Made by a program: the position numbers and the translations under genes. Shown piece after piece: positions 1 through 8,950 of a stretch of DNA of 53,721 bases. The notes beneath the pieces are model-generated. The model saw nothing but the letters and a program-made list of their open reading frames with translations. It did not search any database and was not told the DNA's origin. The stretch spans positions 1 through 53,721 of the forward strand of contig CAZWCE010000022.1 in the NCBI GenBank assembly GCA_964632505.1, written 5' to 3'. Numbering within the stretch: position 1 is the stretch's first letter; the number at the start of each line of letters is the position of its first letter. The DNA comes from CAZWCE01 sp964632505 (GTDB lineage: Bacteria; Planctomycetota; Planctomycetia; Pirellulales; Thermoguttaceae).

Positions 1-2371
1 TGCCGCCCATCATGCCGCCTCCCATGCCGCCCATCATGCCGCCTCCCATGCCGCCACCGCGCATCCCCATCGGGGATACGGGAACGGCCAGGTCGCCGAT
101 CGGGTAGACCTTGGTCACGAGATAGTCTTCGACTTCGTCCATCGACGTGATCATGAGGACTTCATTGCGGATCGCATAGGTCAAATCCAACTCTTTGAGG
201 ATCAGTTTCAGGGCCGAACGAAGGGTGATGCCGCTGACTTGCAGACTCACCGGGACTTCCGAGGAGGTCCCCAGATCGGTCAGGGCCCCCTCGTCGAATT
301 CGATTTCAATGCCCAGATCGTTTAATTCCACGATGCCTTCCAGAGCACTGCGCAAGGGCTCTTCCTGGAAGTCCACTTCGACGCGGGTGTCGAGCGCCTT
401 CATGATCTTCTGCTCCGCCTCGCCCTGCGAGGAGAGATCCATGGCGGAGTACCGTTCCTTCCGGCGTTCGGAAAGGGCGATCCACGTTTCCGCATCCGGA
501 TAGAGAAGCGGCTGATCGTCGGAGATTGTCAGGAAGGTGTTCTCGACCGACTGCAAGGTATCGACCACGGCTTTGTGCCGCAGCGCCCGCATCCGCATGT
601 TGTTCGCTTCGTAGCCACGAGTTCGGGCGATCAGCGAAACGGCCGCCGGGGCCGTGCTGCGGGGAATCAGTTCGCGGGCTTCGTCGGCCGCTTCCTCGGC
701 GGCCCGGTATTCCTTGTCGCCGATCAGGGCGCAAGCGCGGGCCAGGATCTGTTTCGCCTGTTCCTCCTCGCGCTGCATGATCGTGAGTTCCAACTGCTTT
801 TCGCGGAGCTTCGCCAGCGTCTCTTGCCGCTGTTGGCTGCGGACTTCCGCCAGGTACTGTTTCCGCTGAGCTTCCTTGAGCTTATTCTGCAGGCGATCGA
901 CCAATTGATGCCGCACGTCGGGCTCCAGGTCGGTCATCTGCTTGATGCTTTCGATGAACAGTTTCAGGTCTTGAACGACCGCCGTCGGCTGAGTGGCCAT
1001 CTCTTTGCCGGCCTGATTGATGACATGATTGACTTCCGCGGTGATCGCCGTCACGCGGAGGTTCTTGTCCTTCTCCACCTGTTCGACGAAAGAATCGGCC
1101 GGGGCATCGAGGACGTCTTCGGTCGCTTCCGCTTCGGCGGCTTCCGTCTCTTCAGGTGTTTCCTCGGCGGCCTGTTTTTCGATCTCTTCCTGGGCCCGGG
1201 CCAAAAGATACGGCGCCTTGGTGTTGTTGGGGTCCTGTTCCAAGAGGGACTGGGCGATCTTCTTGGCCCCCCGGGCATCGCCGGCCTTCAGGGCTTGCAG
1301 AGCCAGGGCGGTTTTCGTTCCGACTTCCAGTCCCACCATATTCCGAAGCGAGGCGAGACTGTCGCGACCGGCGGTCGGAAGAGTCAATCCGTCATCCTCG
1401 GCCGCCTTCTGCACCACGGATGCCAAGTACATATTGTCTTCACTCGGAGGGGTCGCTTCGACCGACATCTTCAAGGAAGTCGTTCCGGCGGGGGTTTGTC
1501 CGGCGAGTTGAATCTCGAACGGCTTCACTTCCTCGAGAGTCTTGCCGACGAGAATCGTTTCCCGATCGGAACGAAGCGGCGGCACGGACTCGGGGTAGAA
1601 AGTGTAGCCTTCAGGAAGTTGCACGCTCCGGTCATCCGGCCAGAACACGGTGGCCTGGACCGAATCGGCCAGTTGCTTGCCGGCCTCGGTACGATTCTCG
1701 ATCGTCTTACTTTCGATCAAGCGGCCCCCCGTCTGGTTGACCAGCGCGCCGAGCATACCGAGATTCGTTTGAACACCGACCGCGTACCCGTTAACCGGAA
1801 CCTTCCGATCCACCAATTCCTTCACAACGGTCTGGAAATCTTCGTCGTCGAGAAGATTGGCGGTCGACATGCCGTCACCGAGGTAGAGGACCGAACGAGA
1901 GATGTCCGACGGCTCACCGAGATCGGCCGCGGCCGTTTTCAGGGCCTTGCTCAGATCGGAAGCTCCCAACGGAACACGTTCTTGAAGCGTCTGGAGCGCC
2001 TCGACCGCTTCGGGGCCGCTCGGGGCGACGAACCCGTCGGTCAGCGGCTGCGCGTCGACGTCCATTGCATAGAGGCGAACCTTCGCACTGGGGGGCATCT
2101 GCGCCAATGTCGCTTGCAGGGTTTCCATCGCATCGGTTCGGAAACGGCCCGTCTGACTCGCCGAGGTGTCGACCAACACGACCACCTCCTGTTGATCGGC
2201 CGCGGGGAGCGTATCGGCTGGAGAAAGACTCAAGGCGAAGTACTCCGTTCCATCGGCATGGGAGAAACGTTCCATGGCGGCGTTTCCGTTTTCCGCTCCC
2301 ATGACACCAGTAGCCAGAACGGCTACGACCAGCGTTGCAGCGGGCAACATTCGGATAAGACGTTTTTTCAT
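1..2371 (-). CDS. VWA-domain exported protein with TPR-like region and secretin-N-like C-terminal domain (3' end off window)
   Basis: The frame is open from an ATG at 2371 to the left edge, at least 790 codons, so the C terminus is missing. GGAGAGGA sits 6 nt upstream of the ATG. A signal peptide (MKKR then a hydrophobic run to about residue 25) is followed by a von Willebrand A-like domain from about residue 60; the metal-site DxSxS is visible as D68-T-S70-A-S72, with a later LGDGMS. A helical, TPR-like stretch and a long Gln/Glu/Arg-rich probable coiled coil follow. Near the C terminus is a domain with the repeated pattern 'LRSAL' (LRSALEGI, LRSALKLI) that resembles secretin-N/STN modules. 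The protein then runs into Met/Gly repeats. VWA domains bind ligands through a metal; the role here is unknown. Exported or periplasmic location is inferred from the signal peptide. Confidence 0.85.
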   Translation of the reverse strand, partial: MKKRLIRMLPAATLVVAVLATGVMGAENGNAAMERFSHADGTEYFALSLSPADTLPAADQQEVVVLVDTSASQTGRFRTDAMETLQATLAQMPPSAKVRLYAMDVDAQPLTDGFVAPSGPEAVEALQTLQERVPLGASDLSKALKTAAADLGEPSDISRSVLYLGDGMSTANLLDDEDFQTVVKELVDRKVPVNGYAVGVQTNLGMLGALVNQTGGRLIESKTIENRTEAGKQLADSVQATVFWPDDRSVQLPEGYTFYPESVPPLRSDRETILVGKTLEEVKPFEIQLAGQTPAGTTSLKMSVEATPPSEDNMYLASVVQKAAEDDGLTLPTAGRDSLASLRNMVGLEVGTKTALALQALKAGDARGAKKIAQSLLEQDPNNTKAPYLLARAQEEIEKQAAEETPEETEAAEAEATEDVLDAPADSFVEQVEKDKNLRVTAITAEVNHVINQAGKEMATQPTAVVQDLKLFIESIKQMTDLEPDVRHQLVDRLQNKLKEAQRKQYLAEVRSQQRQETLAKLREKQLELTIMQREEEQAKQILARACALIGDKEYRAAEEAADEARELIPRSTAPAAVSLIARTRGYEANNMRMRALRHKAVVDTLQSVENTFLTISDDQPLLYPDAETWIALSERRKERYSAMDLSSQGEAEQKIMKALDTRVEVDFQEEPLRSALEGIVELNDLGIEIEFDEGALTDLGTSSEVPVSLQVSGITLRSALKLILKELDLTYAIRNEVLMITSMDEVEDYLVTKVYPIGDLAVPVSPMGMRGGGMGGGMMGGMGGGMMGG
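2..64 (-). repeat. Gly/Met-rich coding repeat (GGGMGGGMM type)
   Basis: The left edge consists of near-perfect short repeats that in the frame of the VWA-domain gene encode GGGMGGGMMGG-type units. The repeat continues past the window, so its length cannot be told. It is a coding low-complexity tail, not a CRISPR or regulatory array. Confidence 0.8.
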
Positions 2372-3013
2372 GTTTTCCTCTCCGGCAATAATTCAAAGAC
2401 GTGCGGCGTTATCTCCTACTCGGGCCGCGGTGGCCTGAGCATTGCCAAATGTTCGATGATACCAGTTGCATTGATACCGTTCCAATCGATCCGTACCATC
2501 CTTGGACATCTCCGTGGCTCGGTCCTCCGACCGAATCCCGGGCGATTCGATGTTTTCGGAAAAGCGTTTCGAGGAGCCACCGGAACTGACGCACCGGAAC
2601 CACCTCGAAGACCGATCGACCCGCTTTCCGAAAAGGGAAACAGGCGTCACGGACCAATGGGCGTTCGAATCGCTCGAGGGCACCACTCGTATCCCTATTT
2701 TATAGGATAGCCCACAAAAGCATCCGAAATGGAACGCAATCGGGATTGATGCCCATACCTAAAATTTTAACCAAACTGAGCCCATTCACAATGAAAAAAT
2801 GAAAAAATAGAGAAAATAGCCTGGTCTTTCACGGAAAAGGTATCAGAAAACGGGGATAAAACAGACACCTTGAGAGGAATTTATGGTCCGGGACGATTCG
2901 ATCGATCAACGACGCAACCCTCCAGAACGCGGAAACAGAACGCGGAAAAGAGAGGGAAGAATCAGACTCATCGTTCCAAAAAAACGGTTGCCGAACCGCT
3001 TGTTGGGTTGCAT
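2372..3013. other. Intergenic region without a supported gene
   Basis: The stretch between the VWA gene start and the terminator of the next gene has only short frames without ribosome sites or recognisable sequence. An AT-rich part at about 2690-2830 (with CCTATAAAATAGG read on the minus strand near 2698) is the likeliest place for the promoter of the minus-strand VWA gene, but no good -35 box was found. Confidence 0.4.
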
Positions 3014-3050
3014 AAAAAAAACGACCGAAGAAACGTGTTCTTCGATCGTT
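3014..3050 (-). terminator. Rho-independent terminator of the 3086-4438 gene
   Basis: Read on the minus strand, a 13-bp stem AACGATCGAAGAA / TTCTTCGGTCGTT (one T-G wobble) is followed directly by a run of T. It lies 36 nt after the TGA stop of the minus-strand gene at 3086. Confidence 0.8.
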
Positions 3051-3085
3051 CGATCCTTCTGCCTTTGTTGCATATTTCGATGCGA

Positions 3086-4438
3086 TCACTTCACCACGCG
3101 ACCGAAATGCTGGGTGACTTCCATCGGGTGCAGTCCCCCGAAGGACAAAGTGTTTTTCCCGGCCTGGAGCATCGCCTCGACGACCGCTCTGGCGACACCT
3201 CCCGAAGCGTCGCCCACGTTCTTCTCCCCATCAATGGAGAACATCGTCTCTCCCTTAGGCTCTCCCGTGCTAAAGGAGGGGAGCGGTCCGTTTTCCACCC
3301 CCTTGGAGTGGGCATCGGCACTGAACTGGCTCTCCGGTTCCGATGCAAACTCATCGAAACGATACTGGTACTTCTCCAGGCCGGAAACTGAATTGATTGG
3401 ATTATCAATGCCGTCTCCCGAAATCCCCGGTTCCCGCGGAGCAACCTCTTGGTCCTCAGCGCTGGGAGTGGAAGATGAAATCAGCGCAGGTTCTGAATGA
3501 AGTGATATTTGGGTTCCTTTTTCACTCTTACTCTCGTGAACCGGTTCGTCGTCCGCGTTCTCCGCCTCCGCGACTTCACTTTTCGACTTTGGAGGCAATC
3601 CGATCCACCCTTCCTCTCGCGAGGGAGCGGAATCGACGATCGGAGGGGGAGCGTCGGCTTCCATGGAAGATCCATCGACCTCCTTCTCTAAAGGAAGTTC
3701 TTGATATGCAAGGATTTCAGGCGATGGAGAGTCCTCCATTTCTTCCGAAGGGATCGTGATACGCCGCCTTCGATCCACGTCTTCCGACGATAAGGATGCC
3801 GTTTCCTCCGATTTCACCGTCCCTTCCTCTTGGCTGGATTCCTCTTTCACCGCTTCCAGGTCCGGGGCGGGGCTCGGCTCCTCAAGAGGCACCGATTCGA
3901 TGGGATTATCCTCTTTTCGAGTGATCAATAATTGCGGCTTTTCCTCCGGGAGCAAATCCCCAATTTTTTTCCCTGGTGAAAGCGAAGAAAACGTGGAGAA
4001 ATTGCGGGAAACAGGAGAGGGAGTGGCTAAAGCCGGCGTGTAGAAACGGGTATAGCAATAGTCATAGCTGGCTTTTTCGGATTCCGTCAGGGGAAGGTCG
4101 ACGGCCTGGTTTTCCTCCTTCGTGTCCGTTCGCTTCGTCGCCGAAAAATTCGCGGATCGAGAAGATTTCATCGAGGCCACGAATTCTTCAGTCACTTCTT
4201 TCGACGAAGATGTCAAATCAGCCTCCTCGGAAAGAGGAAGGAGTCTAGGTAATTCGGAAGGATCTGGATTTTCGGGATCAATCTGGGCTTCCATTCCCGT
4301 CAACGGAGAAACACCCGGAAAAAGAAGGTCGGAAGCTTGTGATAAATTCACAGAAAGACCAAATAGCACGAAAAGAACGAATCCCAACCGCCCATATCGT
4401 GGCGGGAATCCTGATCTTAAAATGATGTCGTCCTTCAC
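3086..4438 (-). CDS. Exported acidic Ser/Glu-rich protein of unknown function
   Basis: 450 residues. The start at 4438 has AGGAG 9 nt upstream. A charged N terminus and a hydrophobic run at about residues 18-35 ending in SQA look like a signal peptide. The rest is acidic and of low complexity, rich in Ser, Glu, Pro and Asp, without cysteine motifs or a recognisable domain, and probably largely disordered. The last 60 residues (to QHFGRVVK) look more ordered, with a VVEAMLQAGK helix-like part. No family was recognised. A clear terminator follows and a possible promoter lies at 4541-4571, so the gene is probably a single transcription unit. Its base composition is more AT-rich than the enzymes around it. 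Confidence 0.75.
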   Translation of the reverse strand: MKDDIILRSGFPPRYGRLGFVLFVLFGLSVNLSQASDLLFPGVSPLTGMEAQIDPENPDPSELPRLLPLSEEADLTSSSKEVTEEFVASMKSSRSANFSATKRTDTKEENQAVDLPLTESEKASYDYCYTRFYTPALATPSPVSRNFSTFSSLSPGKKIGDLLPEEKPQLLITRKEDNPIESVPLEEPSPAPDLEAVKEESSQEEGTVKSEETASLSSEDVDRRRRITIPSEEMEDSPSPEILAYQELPLEKEVDGSSMEADAPPPIVDSAPSREEGWIGLPPKSKSEVAEAENADDEPVHESKSEKGTQISLHSEPALISSSTPSAEDQEVAPREPGISGDGIDNPINSVSGLEKYQYRFDEFASEPESQFSADAHSKGVENGPLPSFSTGEPKGETMFSIDGEKNVGDASGGVARAVVEAMLQAGKNTLSFGGLHPMEVTQHFGRVVK

Positions 4439-4540
4439 TTGGAAATCTCCTGGATATCTTTGGGATCGATGGTCGGCGGATCATCGTCGTTAGGGCCCGC
4501 AAAAAGCGTTGCAATCGGCAAACTCCTCGGGACGCGAATT

Positions 4541-4571
4541 ATTCTATGAATCGGAACTCTCGGGATGACAA
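4541..4571 (-). promoter_or_regulatory. Possible promoter of the 3086-4438 gene
   Basis: Minus strand TTGTCA (4571-4566) and TAGAAT (4546-4541) with a 19-bp spacer. The boxes are good but the spacer is long. Confidence 0.35.
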
Positions 4572-4871
4572 CTTAAGAATATTAAGAAATATATGTGCTA
4601 TGAAGATTCATGTAGAAATACGGATAAAGGGTGCATATCGTCGTATACACGCAATGCAAAGAATAAGCAAAAAATCATTTCACCCTTTTCCTTTTTTCCC
4701 CGAAACATTCACCGCTTTTCAGCAACCATGCGGGGGGAGATTCATATTTACGTGGCTGAGAATCCTCGATAGACTTTCAACGTGATGGACCGGCGCGGAT
4801 TTTCCACTTCCATGGTCCGTCGCGCCGTTTCCCGAATCATCTTCCACAGCAACCGCAAGGAGTGCTTTGCC
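4572..4871. other. AT-rich intergenic region upstream of the HtrA gene
   Basis: A markedly AT-rich stretch (about 4565-4720, with TTAAGAATATTAAG and ATATATG) separates the two divergent genes. It must hold the promoter of the plus-strand protease, but no convincing -35/-10 pair stands out. No gene is seen. Confidence 0.35.
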
Positions 4872-6056
4872 ATGAAAAAGCTGGTGATATCCTGCACGAT
4901 TTCCGCTTTTTTCGGCGCGATGCTTGCCACTTGGCTGATCGCCTATCTTCCCGAGAACGACCCCACCGCCAATGCCCAAACGGCACGGCCCTATCTTTCC
5001 AGTCCCGCGGCCAATCCGGCTCTGAACAACATGGAGACGAATCCCCTCTATTCCTCCAGGGCGGGTGAACTGTTGCCGGCGGAGAAGAAGAGCATCCAGG
5101 TCTATGAATCTTGCAACCGGAGCGTGGTGAACATCGACACGAAGAGCATCCAGACCTCGGGCTTATTCATGTTCAACTTCGAATCGGAGGGAACCGGCAG
5201 CGGCGTGGTGCTCGATCGACAAGGTCATATCCTGACCAACTTTCACGTCGTTCAGGACGCCAGGGAGATCCGAGTGACCCTTTTCGACGGCTCTTCCTAT
5301 TTGGCGAAAAAGATCGGAGAAGATGCGACCACCGACATCGCCGTCTTGAAGATCGACGCCCCCCAACAGCTCTTGCAGCCGGTCACGTTCGGCGATTCGA
5401 CCAAGTTGCTCGTCGGCCAGTCGATCTACGCCATCGGCAACCCGTTCGGACTCGAGCGAACGATGACCTCCGGAATGATCTCGAGTTTGAATCGCTCCAT
5501 CGGAAGCCATTTGCCCCACCGCAAGATCAAACAGGTGATCCAGATCGACGCCGCCATCAACCCGGGCAACTCCGGCGGACCGCTTCTGGACAGTTCCGGC
5601 CGCATGATCGGCATGAACACGGCGATCGCCAGCCGCACCGGCCAGAGCACGGGGGTCGGGTTCGCGATTCCCGTCAATACGATCCTCCGCATCGTGCCCC
5701 AGCTTCTACAAGACGGGAAAGTCATCCGCGCGGATATCGGCATCCTCAAGATCCAGGAAACGCCCGAGGGGCTCCTCATCGCTGAATTGGAACCGGACGG
5801 AGCCGCCGACCGAAGCGGCCTGCAAGGGCCGAAGCTGGTTCGGGAACAGATGCGGCGGGGCGGCATGATCATCGAACGCCGCTACCTCGACCGAAGCACC
5901 GCCGACATGATCGTCTCGGTTGATGGCCGACCGGTGAAAACCGCCGAGGATTTCATCGCCCTGATCGAAAGCAAGAAGCCCGGCTCGCAGATCACCGTCA
6001 CCGTCCACCGGGACGGGAAGCAAATGAACATTCCGGTAACGCTCGACGCAGGTTGA
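4872..6056 (+). CDS. HtrA/DegP-like S1C serine protease with one PDZ domain
   Basis: 394 residues from the ATG at 4872, chosen because AAGGAG lies 9 nt upstream and the protein then begins with a signal anchor (MKKLVISC then hydrophobic to about residue 25); an earlier in-frame ATG at 4782 has no ribosome site. The trypsin-like domain covers about 70-285 with the catalytic triad His125 (TNFHVV), Asp155 (TTDIAV) and Ser234 (GNSGGP). One PDZ domain follows (about 290-390) and contains an insert of some 25 residues between the RSGLQGP and MIVSVDGRPV parts. The family degrades or refolds misfolded periplasmic proteins. One PDZ domain and an N-terminal anchor make it DegS-like in layout. It stands alone, convergent with the sulfatase gene. 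Confidence 0.9.
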   Translation: MKKLVISCTISAFFGAMLATWLIAYLPENDPTANAQTARPYLSSPAANPALNNMETNPLYSSRAGELLPAEKKSIQVYESCNRSVVNIDTKSIQTSGLFMFNFESEGTGSGVVLDRQGHILTNFHVVQDAREIRVTLFDGSSYLAKKIGEDATTDIAVLKIDAPQQLLQPVTFGDSTKLLVGQSIYAIGNPFGLERTMTSGMISSLNRSIGSHLPHRKIKQVIQIDAAINPGNSGGPLLDSSGRMIGMNTAIASRTGQSTGVGFAIPVNTILRIVPQLLQDGKVIRADIGILKIQETPEGLLIAELEPDGAADRSGLQGPKLVREQMRRGGMIIERRYLDRSTADMIVSVDGRPVKTAEDFIALIESKKPGSQITVTVHRDGKQMNIPVTLDAG

Positions 6057-6095
6057 TCGTATCGATCGCTTGGGACAATCCTCATGCCTCATGGC

Positions 6096-7910
6096 TCATG
6101 GCTCGGCAGGGACCAGTCGAAGGCCGCGAAGGTGGCAGGCGGTTCGGCCGGGAATCTCGACCGCTTCGAGGGTGAGGTCCACCTCGCCCTCGGGCAGGAC
6201 GATGGTCCCGAAAGAAATCTCCAGGAATTCCCGCATCGGGCGACGGCTGTCGGGGTCGCGGTCGGGCCGCTCGACGATGCCGGTATCGAACGGCCGGTCG
6301 AGCCGCTTCGCGATCACCTGCTCGCCGTCGACCGAAAGTCGCAACGTGGCGCCGAGATCTTCTTCCGCGCAGGCATACCGCAGGAAAACATCGAAGGTTC
6401 CCCCCTCTTCGACCAGAAGCTCCCACTCGAGGAACTCTTCCGGATCGCTCCAGTCGGTCAAATATTCGGTATCGCGCGGGGCGATCCAGTCGTAGGTCCA
6501 GCCCGGGCCAGCGGGAAAATGGAACGTCTCGCCGTGAAGCACGGCATCGGGCGAAGCCAGCTCCACCGATCCGGAACGCTCGAAATGCACATGAATCGGC
6601 CGGCGACATTGCGATCGGCGGCTCGCTTCTTCGAACCAGGCTTCATAGGCGAGGGACAGTTCCTCGGCGACCTCCGGCTTCGTGGACGCGAGGTTCCGAC
6701 GCTGGGAAGGATCGTCGACCATGTCGAAAAGACGAGACTCGCCGTTCCTCGGGATCACCAACCGGTAGCGCTGGGTGCGGACGGCCCCCCGGGCGAGCGT
6801 CGGCTCCCCTCGACTGTTGTTGGTGAAGAGCTTCCGATCGGGCCAATCCTCCGGCACCGTTCCGCCGAAAAGCGGCACCAAGCTGCGGCCGGAAAGCGGC
6901 AAGTGGTCCTCCGGAACCGCTACGTCGCAAAGCGCCGCCAGCGTCGGCATCAGATCGAAGTGGGCGGCGATCGTCTTGACCTCGACGTTCTCGTCCAGAT
7001 GCCCTTTCCACCGGAGGAAGCACGGAACCCGGCTCCCCCCTTCGTCGACACTCCCCTTGCGGCCGCGCATGCCGCCGTTGTAGCGGTCGCCGTTGGGGCC
7101 GTTGTCGGTCAAGAAGAGGACGATCGTCTCATCGGCGATCCCGAGATGCCGGAGTGATGCGAGGAGGCGGCCGAGTTGGGTGTCGATCTGCTCGACCATC
7201 GCGTAGATGCCGGCCGTTTTCGCCGAAAAACCTCGGGCCACGTATTTCTCGAACAGGGCATCGGGCACCTGACGCGGGGTGTGCGGCGCGTTGTAGGGCA
7301 GGTAGCAGAAGAAGGGCCGCTCGCCGCTTTGACGCATGAATCGGATCGCCTGATCGGTCAGAATTTCGGTGATGTGTCCCCGGTAACGCTCGACCGAATC
7401 GTTGTGCCGAAGCAGTGGATCGAAGTATTCATGATGGGCCCCGCCGTAAAAACCGACGAACTCCTCGAACCCCTGATCGACCGGACGGTGGGGATAGTTC
7501 GAGCCGCTGTGCCACTTGCCGAAACAACCGGTCGCGTAACCGGCTTGCCGGAACATCTCGCCGAGAGTGACCTCCTCGGAACGCATCACCTCCCACCGCC
7601 TGGCGACGGAGGTCACACCGGTTCGCAGGTGATCGCGCCCGGTCAGAAGCGCCGCGCGGGTCGGCGCGCAGAGCGGACTGACGAAGAATCGGTCGAAGCG
7701 CACTCCCCCGGCGGCCAACCGGTCCATGTTCGGGGTGTCGAGCTTCTCGTTGCCGTGGGAGTGGAGATCGCCCCATCCTTGGTCGTCGGTCATGATCAAC
7801 AGCACATTCGGGCGTTCTTCCCGCGCGCAAACACCCGAAAAAAACAGGCCGATCAGAACCAATCCTCCCAGCACCGAGGATCGCCGCAAGCCGTCGACAT
7901 GTCGCTTCAT
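6096..7910 (-). CDS. Secreted Cys-type sulfatase with C-terminal beta domain
   Basis: 604 residues; GGAGG lies about 9 nt before the ATG. A signal peptide ends near residue 29. The sulfatase fold starts with NVLLIMTDDQGWGD (metal Asp42-Asp43) and has the formylglycine motif C81-A-P-T-R. The catalytic part runs to about residue 440. The last 140 residues form a separate domain with many beta-type stretches, perhaps carbohydrate-binding, but no family was recognised for it. Family members hydrolyse sulfate esters, often on polysaccharides, after Cys to formylglycine maturation; no maturase gene is in the window. It is divergent from the DUF1080 gene, and its -10 box overlaps a palindrome at 7948-7963. 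Confidence 0.92.
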   Translation of the reverse strand: MKRHVDGLRRSSVLGGLVLIGLFFSGVCAREERPNVLLIMTDDQGWGDLHSHGNEKLDTPNMDRLAAGGVRFDRFFVSPLCAPTRAALLTGRDHLRTGVTSVARRWEVMRSEEVTLGEMFRQAGYATGCFGKWHSGSNYPHRPVDQGFEEFVGFYGGAHHEYFDPLLRHNDSVERYRGHITEILTDQAIRFMRQSGERPFFCYLPYNAPHTPRQVPDALFEKYVARGFSAKTAGIYAMVEQIDTQLGRLLASLRHLGIADETIVLFLTDNGPNGDRYNGGMRGRKGSVDEGGSRVPCFLRWKGHLDENVEVKTIAAHFDLMPTLAALCDVAVPEDHLPLSGRSLVPLFGGTVPEDWPDRKLFTNNSRGEPTLARGAVRTQRYRLVIPRNGESRLFDMVDDPSQRRNLASTKPEVAEELSLAYEAWFEEASRRSQCRRPIHVHFERSGSVELASPDAVLHGETFHFPAGPGWTYDWIAPRDTEYLTDWSDPEEFLEWELLVEEGGTFDVFLRYACAEEDLGATLRLSVDGEQVIAKRLDRPFDTGIVERPDRDPDSRRPMREFLEISFGTIVLPEGEVDLTLEAVEIPGRTACHLRGLRLVPAEP

Positions 7911-7947
7911 CGTTTTCCTCCCGTGATTCAGCGTTGAAAAACCGCCC

Positions 7948-7963
7948 TTGCATTGTAATGCAA
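7948..7963. promoter_or_regulatory. Palindrome TTGCATTGTAATGCAA, candidate operator
   Basis: A perfect inverted repeat of 7-bp arms (TTGCATT / AATGCAA) around GT. It overlaps the -10 box proposed for the minus-strand sulfatase and lies in the space between two divergent genes, the usual place for a repressor site. Confidence 0.5.
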
Positions 7964-7980
7964 CCGGAGTTCACTGGAAA
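7952..7980 (-). promoter_or_regulatory. Candidate promoter of the sulfatase gene
   Basis: Minus strand TTTCCA (7980-7975), 17-bp spacer, TACAAT (7957-7952). The -10 is 5/6 of consensus and the -35 is 4/6. The leader would be about 35 nt. Confidence 0.45.
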
Positions 7981-8033
7981 GCCTCGTGGCGGCCCCGACC
8001 GGCGGAAGGTGTACGAAAACCGAATCGCCCGAC

Positions 8034-8063
8034 TTGCGGGACCGACCGCCATTCGGTTAAGAT
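8034..8063 (+). promoter_or_regulatory. Candidate promoter of the DUF1080 gene
   Basis: TTGCGG (8034-8039), 18-bp spacer, TAAGAT (8058-8063). The leader to the ATG at 8144 would be about 75 nt. Confidence 0.4.
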
Positions 8064-8143
8064 AGTGGAGTTGGCCCTTTTGCATCATTGCCGGGCATTC
8101 CCGCCTTTTTCACACCATCCTTCGATTTCAGGAGAACCTCACG

Positions 8144-8872
8144 ATGCATCCTTCGTTCCATTCCCGCCTTGTCCTGCTCGCCTGCCTGCTGACGGTTGCC
8201 GCCTGTGCCACCGCTTCGGCACAAGAGGCATCCGAACCCGCCTCCGAAGACGGCTTCACCGCCCTGTTCGACGGGAAAACGTTCGACGGCTGGACTCAAC
8301 ACGGCGGCAAGGCGAAGTACGAAGTGGTCGACGGCATGATCGTCGGCACGACCGTCCCGAATACGCCGAACAGTTTTCTGTGTACGGAGAAGCACTACGG
8401 CGATTTCATCCTCGAACTCGATTTTCTGGTCGATCCGGTGATGAATTCCGGCGTGCAGATCCGCAGTAACGTCTACGACGAGCCGAAGGAATACACCACC
8501 GACAAGGGCAAGAAGATCACCGTCTCGCCCGGTCGGGTGCACGGTTACCAGTGCGAAATCGACCCCTCCAACCGCGCCTGGAGCGGCGGCATCTACGACG
8601 AAGGCCGTCGCGGTTGGCTCGACTCGCTGGCCGACAAGCCCGAGGCCCGCAAGGCGTTCAAGCAGAACGAGTGGAACCACTTCAAAATCAAGTGCCGGGG
8701 CGACTCGATCAAGACCTGGATCAACGGCGTACCGGCGGCCGACCTGGTCGACGACATGACTCCCGAGGGCTTCATCGCGCTGCAGGTGCATGGAGTGGGC
8801 AACAAGACGGAGAAACTCGGTAAGCAAGTGATGTGGAAGAACATCAAGATTCAAGAACTCGAGGCGAAGTGA
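8144..8872 (+). CDS. Secreted DUF1080 protein (3-keto-disaccharide hydrolase / GH16-like fold)
   Basis: 242 residues. AGGAGA lies about 9 nt before the ATG. A signal peptide (residues 1-26, ending TASAQ) precedes one DUF1080 domain: the family start GFTALFDGKTFDGW is clear, as is MNSGVQIRSNVY and the C-terminal beta strand KQVMWKNIKIQEL. The fold is a concanavalin-like jelly roll. Some family members hydrolyse 3-keto-disaccharides; the substrate here cannot be told. A Cys at position 16 lies inside the signal peptide but does not make a good lipobox. The gene is followed by a strong terminator and is a single unit, divergent from the sulfatase, so both may act on the same glycan. Confidence 0.9.
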   Translation: MHPSFHSRLVLLACLLTVAACATASAQEASEPASEDGFTALFDGKTFDGWTQHGGKAKYEVVDGMIVGTTVPNTPNSFLCTEKHYGDFILELDFLVDPVMNSGVQIRSNVYDEPKEYTTDKGKKITVSPGRVHGYQCEIDPSNRAWSGGIYDEGRRGWLDSLADKPEARKAFKQNEWNHFKIKCRGDSIKTWINGVPAADLVDDMTPEGFIALQVHGVGNKTEKLGKQVMWKNIKIQELEAK

Positions 8873-8900
8873 TCGCCGGTCCCTCGAACGCATCACTTGG

Positions 8901-8936
8901 AGCGTCTTTCCCGAAATTTGGGAGAGACGCTTTTTT
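8901..8936 (+). terminator. Rho-independent terminator of the DUF1080 gene
   Basis: Stem AGCGTCTTTCCC / GGGAGAGACGCT with a short loop, then six T, 28 nt after the stop codon. The minus reading has no T run, so it serves the plus strand only. Confidence 0.85.
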
Positions 8937-8950
8937 CGTGCGCGGCGTTC

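Noticed and set aside
2..64. CRISPR-like short repeats at the left edge
   Set aside because: They keep the reading frame of the VWA gene and encode Gly/Met units; there are no spacers.
575..2710. A 711-codon plus-strand open frame over the VWA-domain gene
   Set aside because: It is the antisense shadow of the minus-strand gene, which has a signal peptide, a VWA motif and a ribosome site; the plus frame has no recognisable domain and an Arg/Gly/Phe-biased composition.
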